Below, in pieces: positions 15,338 to 22,960 of a stretch of 36,305 nt of DNA. The notes below the pieces were generated by a model. The model made no database searches. It saw only the letters and a program-made list of their open reading frames with translations, and was not told the DNA's origin. Within the stretch, counting starts at the first letter, position 1, and every line of letters starts with the position of its first letter. The position numbers and the translations under genes are program-made. Source of the DNA: CAG-791 sp963658405 (GTDB lineage: Bacteria; Bacillota; Clostridia; Lachnospirales; Lachnospiraceae); the NCBI GenBank assembly GCA_963658405.1, contig CAVKQI010000013.1, positions 1-36,305 on the forward strand, read 5' to 3'.

Positions 15338-16390
15338 TCAGGAAAAGTCCTCTTCTTTCAGAGGCTCCCCTCGTTTAAGGTCATGGCTGGCTTTTTTTCC
15401 CAGCACCCGGTCATACTCGATGGGAGGCAGACCGTTGCCGGGGCGGATGGAGCGGATATTCTCAGGTGACAGGGGAGACCCGGCGGGGATATCCTCCACG
15501 ATAAAGAGGGAACGGGCACCTTCCCGCTCGATTTCCTGCACAGGGGTCAGCTGATAGACACTGCTGCCCAGTGCCTTTTCTACGATGCGGATATCCTTTA
15601 CCATCCGGGCGAATTCCTCCGGCTCCATGGAAAAGGCACCGTCCGGACCGCCGTCACTGCGGCGCAGAGTCAGGTGTTTCTCCACCATGCGGGCACCCAG
15701 AGCGATGGAAGCCACCGCCACGGCAGAGCCCATGGTGTGGTCGGAGAGACCCATCAGGCAGCCGTATTCCTTAGCCAGCGTGGGAATCGTATTGAGATTC
15801 ACATCCTCGTAAGGCGTGGGATAAGCGGAGACACATTTGAGCAGCATGATCTGGTCATTGCCCTCTGCCAGGCAGGCATCCAGCGCCAGGCGGATATCAC
15901 TCTCCCTGGCCACGCCGGTGGCCAGGATCATGGGCTTTTTCTTGGAGGCTGCCTGGCGGATCAGGGGAATGTCCGTGATCTCATAGGAAGCAATCTTGTA
16001 GGCAGGCATTCGGCACTGCTCCATCAGATCGATGGCGGTAAGATCAAAGGGAGAAGAAAAGCAGACCAGTCCCAGCTTTTCGGCCTCCTCCATCAGACCC
16101 TGATGCCATTCCCAGGGCGTATAGGCCTCCTGATAGAGCTTATAGAGCGTAGTGCCGTCCCAGATGGTGCCGCCCGTAATGCGGAAATACGGCGCATCAC
16201 TGTCGATGGTGATGGTGTCCGGCGTATAGGTCTGGAGCTTGATGGCATCGGCGCCGGCCTCCTTGGCGGCGTGGAGAATCTCCAGAGCCCGGTTGTAGTC
16301 CTGCAGATGATTGGCACTCATCTCGGCCACGATAAAGACAGGAGAGTCGGCAGCGATCCGGTGATCACCGATGTGGATTTCTTTCTGCAT
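15338..16390 (-). CDS. pseI: Pseudaminic acid synthase
   Basis: PseI condenses 2,4-diacetamido-trideoxy-altrose with phosphoenolpyruvate to form pseudaminic acid. The 350-residue protein has the NeuB-type TIM barrel (about 13-240: FIVAEMSANH, GADAIKLQTYTPDT, CFSSPFD, YKIASYEI, GLSDHTMG, ARMVEKHLTL) and a C-terminal SAF/antifreeze-like domain (about 290-350: RSLFIVEDIPAG, IRPGNGLPP, LGKKASHDLKRG). By recall, these motifs fit Campylobacter PseI better than NeuB. Its ATG lies 9 bases after the pseF stop, with AAAGGTAA inside the end of pseF, so translation is coupled. It is co-transcribed with pseF and pseG. Confidence 0.92.
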   Translation of the reverse strand: MQKEIHIGDHRIAADSPVFIVAEMSANHLQDYNRALEILHAAKEAGADAIKLQTYTPDTITIDSDAPYFRITGGTIWDGTTLYKLYQEAYTPWEWHQGLMEEAEKLGLVCFSSPFDLTAIDLMEQCRMPAYKIASYEITDIPLIRQAASKKKPMILATGVARESDIRLALDACLAEGNDQIMLLKCVSAYPTPYEDVNLNTIPTLAKEYGCLMGLSDHTMGSAVAVASIALGARMVEKHLTLRRSDGGPDGAFSMEPEEFARMVKDIRIVEKALGSSVYQLTPVQEIEREGARSLFIVEDIPAGSPLSPENIRSIRPGNGLPPIEYDRVLGKKASHDLKRGEPLKEEDFS

Positions 16391-16399
16391 AGAATGTGG

Positions 16400-17167
16400 T
16401 TACCTTTCTGTTGTGTTGAGTATAAATATTAGCGGAAGAGACGTAGATTTCGGACACCATGCCTCCGGGTGAAGCTGCCGGTACTTGGATTCTGCGATCT
16501 GCCAGTCCTCCATGGTGTCGATATCCTGCACCTCTGCTTCTGACAGGATCACCGGAACCAGATCCTCTACATCCGTGGTGTTCTCCCGGAGAAAAGCCTC
16601 CGTGCGGCAGGCATAGAACTGCCCGCAGTCATGGTAGAATTTCTCCAGATCCTGGGATCTGGCGGTGAGATATTCCGGGAACCGGCGCACCAGTCGACCC
16701 TCACGGATCACCACGCTGCGCTGCGGCGGATAGGAATAGGCCACCACCGGCATGACCGACTCGTGGGTATCAAGGAGCTCCATGGCCTCCCGCAGCCGCT
16801 GCCCCGTAAGAAAAGGAGCAGTGGGATAAATACAGCAGAAACGGTCAAAATGCTGCCCCTTCGCCTCATAGCAATGCAGCACCTCGGCGATGACCTCATC
16901 GGTAGTAGCATAGTCATTGGCAGTGGCCTCGGAGCGCATAAAGGGCACACTGGCACCGGCCTTTCTGGCCAGCGCCGCGATCTCCTCATCGTCGGTGGAG
17001 ACCATGACCTCGGAAAAAGCACCGGAGGCCAGCGCAGCCTCAATGGAATAAAACAGGATCGGCTTGCCGCAGAAGACCTTCTTATTCTTGCCCGGAATAC
17101 GCTTGCTGCCGCCCCGGGCGGTGATCATGGCGACGGCGCTGGGAGTTGAGATTTCTTTACTATTCAT
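16400..17167 (-). CDS. pseF: Pseudaminic acid cytidylyltransferase
   Basis: PseF activates pseudaminic acid with CTP to CMP-pseudaminate, the donor for glycosyltransferases. The 255-residue protein shows the CMP-sugar synthetase signature ARGGSKRIPGKN at 17-28, then VMVSTDDEEIA, CCIYPTAPFL, RSQDLEKFYHDCGQFYACR and QDIDTMEDW, which match PseF rather than NeuA. The ATG at 17167 follows AAAGG. It is the first gene of the operon; an extended -10 promoter lies about 80 bases upstream. The last 20 or so residues are hydrophobic and variable. Confidence 0.92.
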   Translation of the reverse strand: MNSKEISTPSAVAMITARGGSKRIPGKNKKVFCGKPILFYSIEAALASGAFSEVMVSTDDEEIAALARKAGASVPFMRSEATANDYATTDEVIAEVLHCYEAKGQHFDRFCCIYPTAPFLTGQRLREAMELLDTHESVMPVVAYSYPPQRSVVIREGRLVRRFPEYLTARSQDLEKFYHDCGQFYACRTEAFLRENTTDVEDLVPVILSEAEVQDIDTMEDWQIAESKYRQLHPEAWCPKSTSLPLIFILNTTER

Positions 17168-17193
17168 AGTTGCCTTTCTGAACTGCTTTAAAT

Positions 17194-17227
17194 TATCTAT
17201 TCAGTATTCATCTCGGATTTGCTTTGC
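17194..17227. repeat. Truncated half copy of the family 2 element
   Basis: This stretch aligns over 34 bases with the left end of the element at 10123-10276 (about 27 of 34 identical by eye), including CATCTCGGATTTGCTTTGC (17209-17227), which differs at one base from 10139-10157. No matching right end was found. It lies in the pseF leader region; the rest of the 312-base gap 17168-17479 holds the two promoters listed here. Confidence 0.55.
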
Positions 17228-17246
17228 TGATTCCTTATATGAGGAG

Positions 17247-17256
17247 ATTATAACAC
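17247..17256 (-). promoter_or_regulatory. Extended -10 promoter for the pse operon
   Basis: On the minus strand TGT-TATAAT gives a perfect -10 box with the extended TGn motif. No good -35 is seen 16-18 bases upstream. Transcription would start near 17240. Confidence 0.5.
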
Positions 17257-17391
17257 TGATCGGCTGCTTTTTGATATAGAAGCCGCGCAGAAACACAATC
17301 CACCCGTTCCCTCGGCCGGCGTCTGGGTATTCAAAAAATTCTGCTCCTTCGTTCCACGTCCGGGAAACCTGACAGTAACGGGGAGCAAATA

Positions 17392-17420
17392 TTGTCAATC
17401 CCATACCGGCGATGTAAGAT
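17392..17420 (+). promoter_or_regulatory. Promoter of the decarboxylase/GT52 genes
   Basis: TTGTCA (17392-17397), a 17-base spacer and TAAGAT (17415-17420) form a plausible sigma-A promoter about 60 bases before the decarboxylase start. Confidence 0.5.
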
Positions 17421-17479
17421 AAAAAGATCAGAATTACATCCAGGAGAAGCTTACCCCGCCGAAAATGAGGACACCCCAC

Positions 17480-18688
17480 ATGCACAGGACACCCTACTAC
17501 TACATAGATGAGAAAAAACTAGACAGCGACATCGCCCTCTTAAAGACCGCCATGCACAAAGCATGGGGGGATAACGTGATCCCCTCCTACTCCGTAAAGA
17601 CCAACGCCCTGCCCTGGCTGCTGGACCATGTAAAGAACCAGGGATTTTATGCCGAAGTGGTCTCAGAGACAGAGGCTGACCTGGCAGCGAGACTCGGCTT
17701 CCCCTATTCCCATATGATCTACAACGGGCCCATCAAGGACCGGGACACCTTCGAGAAGATCCTGCTGGCAGGAGGCATCGTCAATATGGACTCCTCCCAG
17801 GAGCCTGTCTGGCTGCGCGAACTGGCAGCGGCCCATCCCGGACAGCATTTCGGCGTGGGCGTGCGGGTGAACTTTGACATACAGCCTCGGCTCCCGGAGG
17901 AAGTCCTGGCAGACGAAGAGGGCAGCCGCTTCGGCTACTGCTACGAAAACGGAGAGCTGGCCAAGGTCATCGAGAAGATCCGGGAAATTCCCAATGCCGA
18001 ACTGACCGGCCTGCACCTCCATTCTTCCACCAAGTCCCGTTCGGTGAAGGTGTTCGCAGCCCTGGCGGCCATGGCCGTGCAGATCGCCGCAGAGTATGAC
18101 CTGCAGCTTTCCTATATAGATATGGGCGGCGGCTATTTCGGCGGCCGGGCGGATATGCCGGACTACAGAGACTACATGCCTGCTATTGCCGAAGAGCTTC
18201 GCAAGGGCTTTGACCCGGCAAAGACAGCCCTGATCGCAGAGCCCGGGGTCTCCCTGATCTCCGGGTCCTTCAGCTTTGTCACTTCCGTAAAGGATGTAAA
18301 GCACATCCGGGAACACGTCTACATCGTGACGGACGGCGGAAGAGTGAATTTAAATCCCCAGGTGACGAGACGCAGCTATCCCCATCACCTCCTCTACATG
18401 GAGCAGCCTGCCGGGGAGAGAGAGGTCCTGCCCTCCCAGATGATCTGCGGCTACACCTGTATGGAATACGACCGCCTTTTTGAAGAAAAGGATGCGCCGG
18501 CCCTGCAGGTCGGAGATCTGGTGGTCTATGATACGGCCGGGGGCTATACCATGTGCCTGAATCCCCTTTTTATCCAGTATCTGCCGGCAGTGATCGTGGG
18601 TCAGACAGACGGCTCCTCCTTTGTAGCGAGGGAACCCTGGACGAATGAGGAGTATCTGCAGAAAAATCACCTGGCATCGGAAAAGTAA
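17480..18688 (+). CDS. PLP-dependent decarboxylase, Orn/DAP/Arg group IV (fold III)
   Basis: This 402-residue enzyme is a fold-type III PLP protein, related to diaminopimelate and carboxynorspermidine decarboxylases. The PLP lysine is Lys40 in SYSVKTN. LHLHSSTKSRS, DMGGGYFGG and AEPGVSLISG form the cofactor pocket, and CGYTCMEYDRL (Cys327, Asp331) is the catalytic loop from the second subunit. The start at 17480 follows GAGGA with 8-base spacing; an ATG 15 bases upstream lacks a well-placed site. It is divergent from pseF and 11 bases ahead of a GT52-like gene, so a role in making an amino-containing glycan part is possible (inference). The substrate cannot be told from sequence. Confidence 0.88.
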   Translation: MHRTPYYYIDEKKLDSDIALLKTAMHKAWGDNVIPSYSVKTNALPWLLDHVKNQGFYAEVVSETEADLAARLGFPYSHMIYNGPIKDRDTFEKILLAGGIVNMDSSQEPVWLRELAAAHPGQHFGVGVRVNFDIQPRLPEEVLADEEGSRFGYCYENGELAKVIEKIREIPNAELTGLHLHSSTKSRSVKVFAALAAMAVQIAAEYDLQLSYIDMGGGYFGGRADMPDYRDYMPAIAEELRKGFDPAKTALIAEPGVSLISGSFSFVTSVKDVKHIREHVYIVTDGGRVNLNPQVTRRSYPHHLLYMEQPAGEREVLPSQMICGYTCMEYDRLFEEKDAPALQVGDLVVYDTAGGYTMCLNPLFIQYLPAVIVGQTDGSSFVAREPWTNEEYLQKNHLASEK

Positions 18689-18699
18689 GAAGGAAAGCT

Positions 18700-19782
18700 A
18701 TGCACGAGCGAATCTACGTCTGCCATACCTATTATCATGTATATGTGACTTGCTTAAAGGAGCTGGCACTGCCAAAAGAGCAGCAGGGGAAGGCCACCCT
18801 GGTGCTCTCCACCATGTCCAATGACTTCCGAAATCTGCCCCAGAGGGCAAAGCAGTGCCCGTTATTTGAGCAGGTCCTGCTCTTTGAGGAAAAGACGGAC
18901 AGCTTTTTCCCGGAATTAAAGGCACTGAAGACGGATACCGGGAATCTGGTGCGCAATATGTGGAACCGCATGCGCTTCCTGCGCCGCTTCGGGGCGCTGC
19001 AGGCACCCTATGTGCCGGTGGATTTCAGGGATTACCAGGATATTTACGTCTACTGCGACTCCGATCCCATCGGCTACTACCTCTGTGCCCATCATATCCG
19101 CTACCATGCGCTGGAGGACGGACTGGACTGCCTGAAATACTACGACACCGCCCGCTATGACAACAGAGGCCACTTCGGATTAAAGGCCTGGATGGCGAAG
19201 GCCGGTCTTATTTTTATCCAGAACGGCTATGGGAAATACTGCATCGACATGGAAGTAAACGACCTGTCGGCCCTGCAGTTTCCGGGACCTAAGTATATCG
19301 AACAGAGCAGAGAAAAGCTGGCGGCCAGGCTGACAAAGGCAGATCAGAAGCTGCTGACGGATCTTTTTATAGAAGATAAGCCGGCGCTGCTGCAGGTGAT
19401 GAACCTTGCAAGGGAAAAGAATCTGCCCACCGTCCTGGTGCTCTCCGAGCCCCTGTGCGACTTAGAGACCAGAAAGCGGCTTTTTACGGATCTGATCAGA
19501 GAAAACGGGACCGTGAACGGGAAAAAGGCGCAGATCATCATCAAGCCCCATCCCAGGGATGTGCTGGACTACCGGGTGCATTTTCCGGAGCATCTGGTGT
19601 TAGATCCCTATTTTCCCATGGAGATCCTCAATTATGTGGAGGGGATTCACTTTGACAGGGTGGTGACGGTCTATACGGTGCCCGCCTCCATCCACTGCGC
19701 GGATGAAAAGATCTATCTGGGCGATGACTTCATGGACCGCTACGAGGCCCCGGAGATCCACAGACAGAACGAACAGATCTGA
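18700..19782 (+). CDS. GT52-like (sialyltransferase-type) glycosyltransferase
   Basis: The 360-residue protein starts with IYVCHTYYHVYVTCLKE, the N-terminal pattern of GT52 and polysialyltransferase-like enzymes, and has IIKPHPRD at 280-287 (His284), typical of the CMP-binding half of these GT-B proteins. A VLVLSEPLCD segment precedes it. It lies 11 bases after the decarboxylase and close to the genes that make CMP-pseudaminate, so it is a candidate pseudaminic acid transferase (inference). AGAAGGAAAG supports the ATG at 18700. No membrane segment is seen, so it would act in the cytoplasm on a lipid-linked acceptor. Confidence 0.75.
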   Translation: MHERIYVCHTYYHVYVTCLKELALPKEQQGKATLVLSTMSNDFRNLPQRAKQCPLFEQVLLFEEKTDSFFPELKALKTDTGNLVRNMWNRMRFLRRFGALQAPYVPVDFRDYQDIYVYCDSDPIGYYLCAHHIRYHALEDGLDCLKYYDTARYDNRGHFGLKAWMAKAGLIFIQNGYGKYCIDMEVNDLSALQFPGPKYIEQSREKLAARLTKADQKLLTDLFIEDKPALLQVMNLAREKNLPTVLVLSEPLCDLETRKRLFTDLIRENGTVNGKKAQIIIKPHPRDVLDYRVHFPEHLVLDPYFPMEILNYVEGIHFDRVVTVYTVPASIHCADEKIYLGDDFMDRYEAPEIHRQNEQI

Positions 19783-19849
19783 CAGAGTGCCCGGGAAGGA
19801 ATCCATCGGAGCGAATCTGTCTGCGGACTGCCTGCGAAGGGCGCCGGGT

Positions 19850-19878
19850 TTGGCATACGCCGGGGTATCTGGTATAAT
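19850..19878 (+). promoter_or_regulatory. Strong promoter of the ABC exporter operon
   Basis: TTGGCA (19850-19855), a 17-base spacer and a perfect TATAAT (19873-19878) with an extended TGG before it. A short GCGGC/GCCGC hairpin resembling module D follows near the transcription start. The 149-base gap 19783-19931 holds nothing else clear. Confidence 0.75.
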
Positions 19879-19931
19879 AAAAGACTGCGGCAAGGCCGCG
19901 GCAAAATTCTCCTGCAGCATGAGAGGTATCC

Positions 19932-21686
19932 ATGATAAGAGATCTTAAGAAACTGAATCTTCTTTTAAGTGCACAGCAGAAAGCCAAGATGGCGGGTATC
20001 CTGGTGATGATGCTCATCGGCGGCGTGCTGGAGACCCTGGGTATCGCCCTGATCGTTCCCATTATCATGGTGATCATCAGCCCGGAGGCCATCGAAGCCA
20101 ATGAGTATCATATGGGAGATATCTATCATGCCCTGGGGATGCAGAGTACCATGCAGTTCGCCGTGACCATGATGGTGGCCATCATCCTGGTCTTTGTGGT
20201 AAAGAACATCTTTCTGTACTTTCAGAATGTGGTGCAGCTGCGTTTCATCTACACCAACCAGTTTGACACCAGCAACCGCATGATGATCAATTTCATGAAG
20301 CGGCCCTACGAATATTACCTGAACGCGGACACCTCCGTGATCCAGCGCAATATCACCTCGGATATCAACAATGTATATGCCCTGGTACTGACGATCCTGC
20401 AGCTGATCTCCGAGGCCATCGTCTTTACCTGTCTGGTGATCGTGCTGCTGTATATGGATGCATTGATGACCATTTCCATCGCCGGCCTGCTGCTGGTGGT
20501 GCTCCTGGTGATCAAGATCATCATCAAGCCCATCATGTTCCGGGCGGGCAAGGAAAACCAGGACTACTACAGCGGTCTGTACAAGTGGATCGATCAGTCC
20601 GTCATGGGCATCAAGGAAATTAAGATCGCCAACAAAGAGAATTACTTCATTAATTCCTATGCCAAGTGCGGCGAAGGCTACGTCAATGCCGTGCAGAAAT
20701 ACAATATTTACAACTCCACCCCGAGACTTCTCATTGAGACAGTATGCATCGCCGGTCTGGTGGGCTATATGCTGCTGATGATGTTAAATGGGACGGACAC
20801 CAAGGATCTGGTGGCCTCCATCTCTGTATTGGCGGCGGCTTCCACGAGACTTCTTCCCTCGGCCAACCGCATCAACAATTATCTGACCAGCCTGGCTTAC
20901 TTTGAGCCCTTCCTGGATAACGTCAGCGACAATCTCCAGGAGGAGATCCACGACAGAAGCATTTCCTATAATGCGGCGGACTATAAGGTAAAGACGGCCG
21001 TGGAAAAGCTTCCGGTGCACAGCGAGATCGCCTTAAGGGATATTACCTATAAGTATCCGGATTCCGAGTCCTATGTCTTTTCCCATGCGGATATGACCAT
21101 TCCCATCGGCGAATCGGTGGGTATCGTGGGGACATCCGGCGCCGGCAAGACCACCATTGTGGATATCATGCTGGGGCTGCTTCAGGTGGAGACCGGTCAG
21201 ATCCTGGCAGACGGCGTGGAGGTCAGGGATCACTACCAGGAATGGCTGAAAAATATCGGCTATATCCCCCAGACCATCTTTATGCTGGATACCACCATCC
21301 GCAAGAATGTGGCCTTTGGCTACGAGGATGAGGAGATCGATGACGACAAGGTATGGCGGGCACTGAAGGAAGCGCAGCTCGATGAGCATGTCCGTTCCCT
21401 GCCCAAGGGTCTGGATACGGAGATCGGCGAGCGCGGCATCCGCCTCTCCGGCGGACAGCGCCAGCGTATCGGCATTGCCAGAGCCCTCTTTGAGGACCCG
21501 GAGGTGCTGGTGCTGGATGAGGCTACTTCTGCGCTGGATAATGAGACAGAGGCGGCCATCATGGATTCCATCAATCACCTTCACGGTCGAAAGACCCTGA
21601 TCATCATTGCCCATCGTCTCCAGACCATTGAGAAGTGTGATATGGTATACCGGGTAAAGGACGGCAGTGTGGTGAGAGAGCGCTAG
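19932..21686 (+). CDS. ABC exporter, lipid-linked oligosaccharide flippase type
   Basis: This is a 584-residue half-transporter with a fused membrane and ATPase domain. About six membrane spans fill residues 20-300. The nucleotide-binding domain (about 345-580) has Walker A GTSGAGKT (Lys406), signature LSGGQRQR, Walker B VLVLDEATSALD and an H-loop IIIAHR. By family and neighbourhood it resembles PglK/WlaB-type proteins, which flip undecaprenyl-linked oligosaccharides outwards; drug export is the alternative. It is the first gene after a strong promoter and opens the long glycan operon. AGAGGTATCC precedes the ATG at 19932. Confidence 0.88.
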   Translation: MIRDLKKLNLLLSAQQKAKMAGILVMMLIGGVLETLGIALIVPIIMVIISPEAIEANEYHMGDIYHALGMQSTMQFAVTMMVAIILVFVVKNIFLYFQNVVQLRFIYTNQFDTSNRMMINFMKRPYEYYLNADTSVIQRNITSDINNVYALVLTILQLISEAIVFTCLVIVLLYMDALMTISIAGLLLVVLLVIKIIIKPIMFRAGKENQDYYSGLYKWIDQSVMGIKEIKIANKENYFINSYAKCGEGYVNAVQKYNIYNSTPRLLIETVCIAGLVGYMLLMMLNGTDTKDLVASISVLAAASTRLLPSANRINNYLTSLAYFEPFLDNVSDNLQEEIHDRSISYNAADYKVKTAVEKLPVHSEIALRDITYKYPDSESYVFSHADMTIPIGESVGIVGTSGAGKTTIVDIMLGLLQVETGQILADGVEVRDHYQEWLKNIGYIPQTIFMLDTTIRKNVAFGYEDEEIDDDKVWRALKEAQLDEHVRSLPKGLDTEIGERGIRLSGGQRQRIGIARALFEDPEVLVLDEATSALDNETEAAIMDSINHLHGRKTLIIIAHRLQTIEKCDMVYRVKDGSVVRER

Positions 21687-21701
21687 GAAATGAGGATGCA
21701 A

Positions 21702-22928
21702 ATGGCGAGAGAGCCCAGAGAAGCAAATTTTGAGCTGCTGCGGATCCTGTCCATGTGGATGGTGGTGATCCTGCATACCCTGTCCAGGGCCGAGGCCCTG
21801 GTGGAGATCGGTGTGCCTTTGTCCGCCGTCCGCTTCACAGGCAATTACCTGGAGGCTCTGTGTATCGTGGCAGTCAATGTCTATGTGCTGCTCAGCGGCT
21901 GGTTTCTCTCCGCGGCATCCTTTCGCTGGAAGCGGCTTGGACGGCTTCTGGCCGAGGTATTCTTTTATGTGCTGCTGATCCCGGCCGTCCTGCTGCTCTT
22001 TGGACAGCCGGTGCAGATCGGGGATATCTGGAGTCTTTTTAACTACATCCTGCCTGTCTCCACGGAGCATTACTGGTTTATCACGGCCTATGTGATGATG
22101 TTTGTATTTGTGCCGGTGCTGAATGCGGGCATCCATGCATTGGAGCAAAAGACCTACCGGAGCATGCTCCTGACGGTATTTTTCTTTTTCTGCATCCTGA
22201 AGAGCTTTTGCCCGGTGCAGCTGAACACGGATCATGCAGGCTATGACTTCGGCTGGTTTATCTGCCTGTATCTGCTGGCCGCCTACGGGCGCCGCTACGG
22301 CTTCGGCAGCCTGCTGCCGGAGAAACTGTGGTGCAGAATACAGGAAAAAGCAGAGAACAAAGAACAGAACAGGGAACAGAATAGAGAACAGAATAAAGAA
22401 CAGAACAGAGAACAGGATAAAGAACAAAATAGAACATATAGTAACGAACAGAACAAAGTACAGACGAAAAAAAGAGTCGGCCTTTTCATTTACCTGATCA
22501 GTACGTTTCTGATCTGGCTCCTCTCCTGTGTACTTTGGATCATTCATGACAGAACCGGCGCCCTGGCCTATTACGCGCAGGTGCCTTTTCACTACAATGC
22601 ACTGCTGACGCTGACCGGGGCATTGGGTATTTTTATCTTCTTTCGTCACTGTACCATCCGGGAGGGACGGGCCGCAGCGGTGATCGGAAAGCTCTCCCCG
22701 TATACATTGGGCGTCTATCTGATCCATGAGCACAGAGATGTGCGAAGTCTCTGGTTTCCCCAGATCCGGAAACTCCTGGGACAAGTGCCGGAGAATCCGC
22801 TGCTTTTACTGATCTGGGTACTGGCAGCCGCAGCCATCGTCTATGCGGTATGCACGGTGATCGACTGGGGCAGAAGCAGACTGTTTTGCCTGGTGAGAAG
22901 ATGTGTCTCAGGAATAAGAAGAAAATAA
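21702..22928 (+). CDS. Acyltransferase 3 family membrane protein with (EQNR)n insert
   Basis: This is an integral membrane O-acyltransferase (OafA/WecH type) with about ten spans. The N-terminal NFELLRILSMWMVVILHT carries the conserved Arg and catalytic His. It would acetylate a glycan or lipid intermediate. A highly repetitive hydrophilic loop of E-Q-N-[RK] units sits between membrane spans at about residues 218-246 and is odd for the family. Of several close ATGs (21690, 21696, 21702), 21702 has GAGG at ideal spacing. The gene starts within 16 bases of the ABC stop, so the two are coupled. Confidence 0.85.
   Translation: MAREPREANFELLRILSMWMVVILHTLSRAEALVEIGVPLSAVRFTGNYLEALCIVAVNVYVLLSGWFLSAASFRWKRLGRLLAEVFFYVLLIPAVLLLFGQPVQIGDIWSLFNYILPVSTEHYWFITAYVMMFVFVPVLNAGIHALEQKTYRSMLLTVFFFFCILKSFCPVQLNTDHAGYDFGWFICLYLLAAYGRRYGFGSLLPEKLWCRIQEKAENKEQNREQNREQNKEQNREQDKEQNRTYSNEQNKVQTKKRVGLFIYLISTFLIWLLSCVLWIIHDRTGALAYYAQVPFHYNALLTLTGALGIFIFFRHCTIREGRAAAVIGKLSPYTLGVYLIHEHRDVRSLWFPQIRKLLGQVPENPLLLLIWVLAAAAIVYAVCTVIDWGRSRLFCLVRRCVSGIRRK
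22353..22436 (+). repeat. 12-bp tandem repeat inside the acyltransferase gene
   Basis: About seven imperfect A-rich 12-base units (GAACAGAATAGA type) encode E-Q-N-R/K tetrapeptides. Copy-number changes preserve the frame. The purine-rich coding strand stands out from its neighbours. Confidence 0.85.
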
Positions 22929-22960
22929 TGGCGGCATAAATAAAACACAGACAGGAATCT

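Noticed and set aside
22353..22436. Possible CRISPR-like array
   Set aside because: Units are 12 bases, contiguous, without spacers, and lie in frame inside a coding gene.
21033..22784. Minus-strand open frame (583 codons) spanning the ABC and acyltransferase genes
   Set aside because: Antisense to two real genes; it contains the complement of the 12-bp repeat and no motif.
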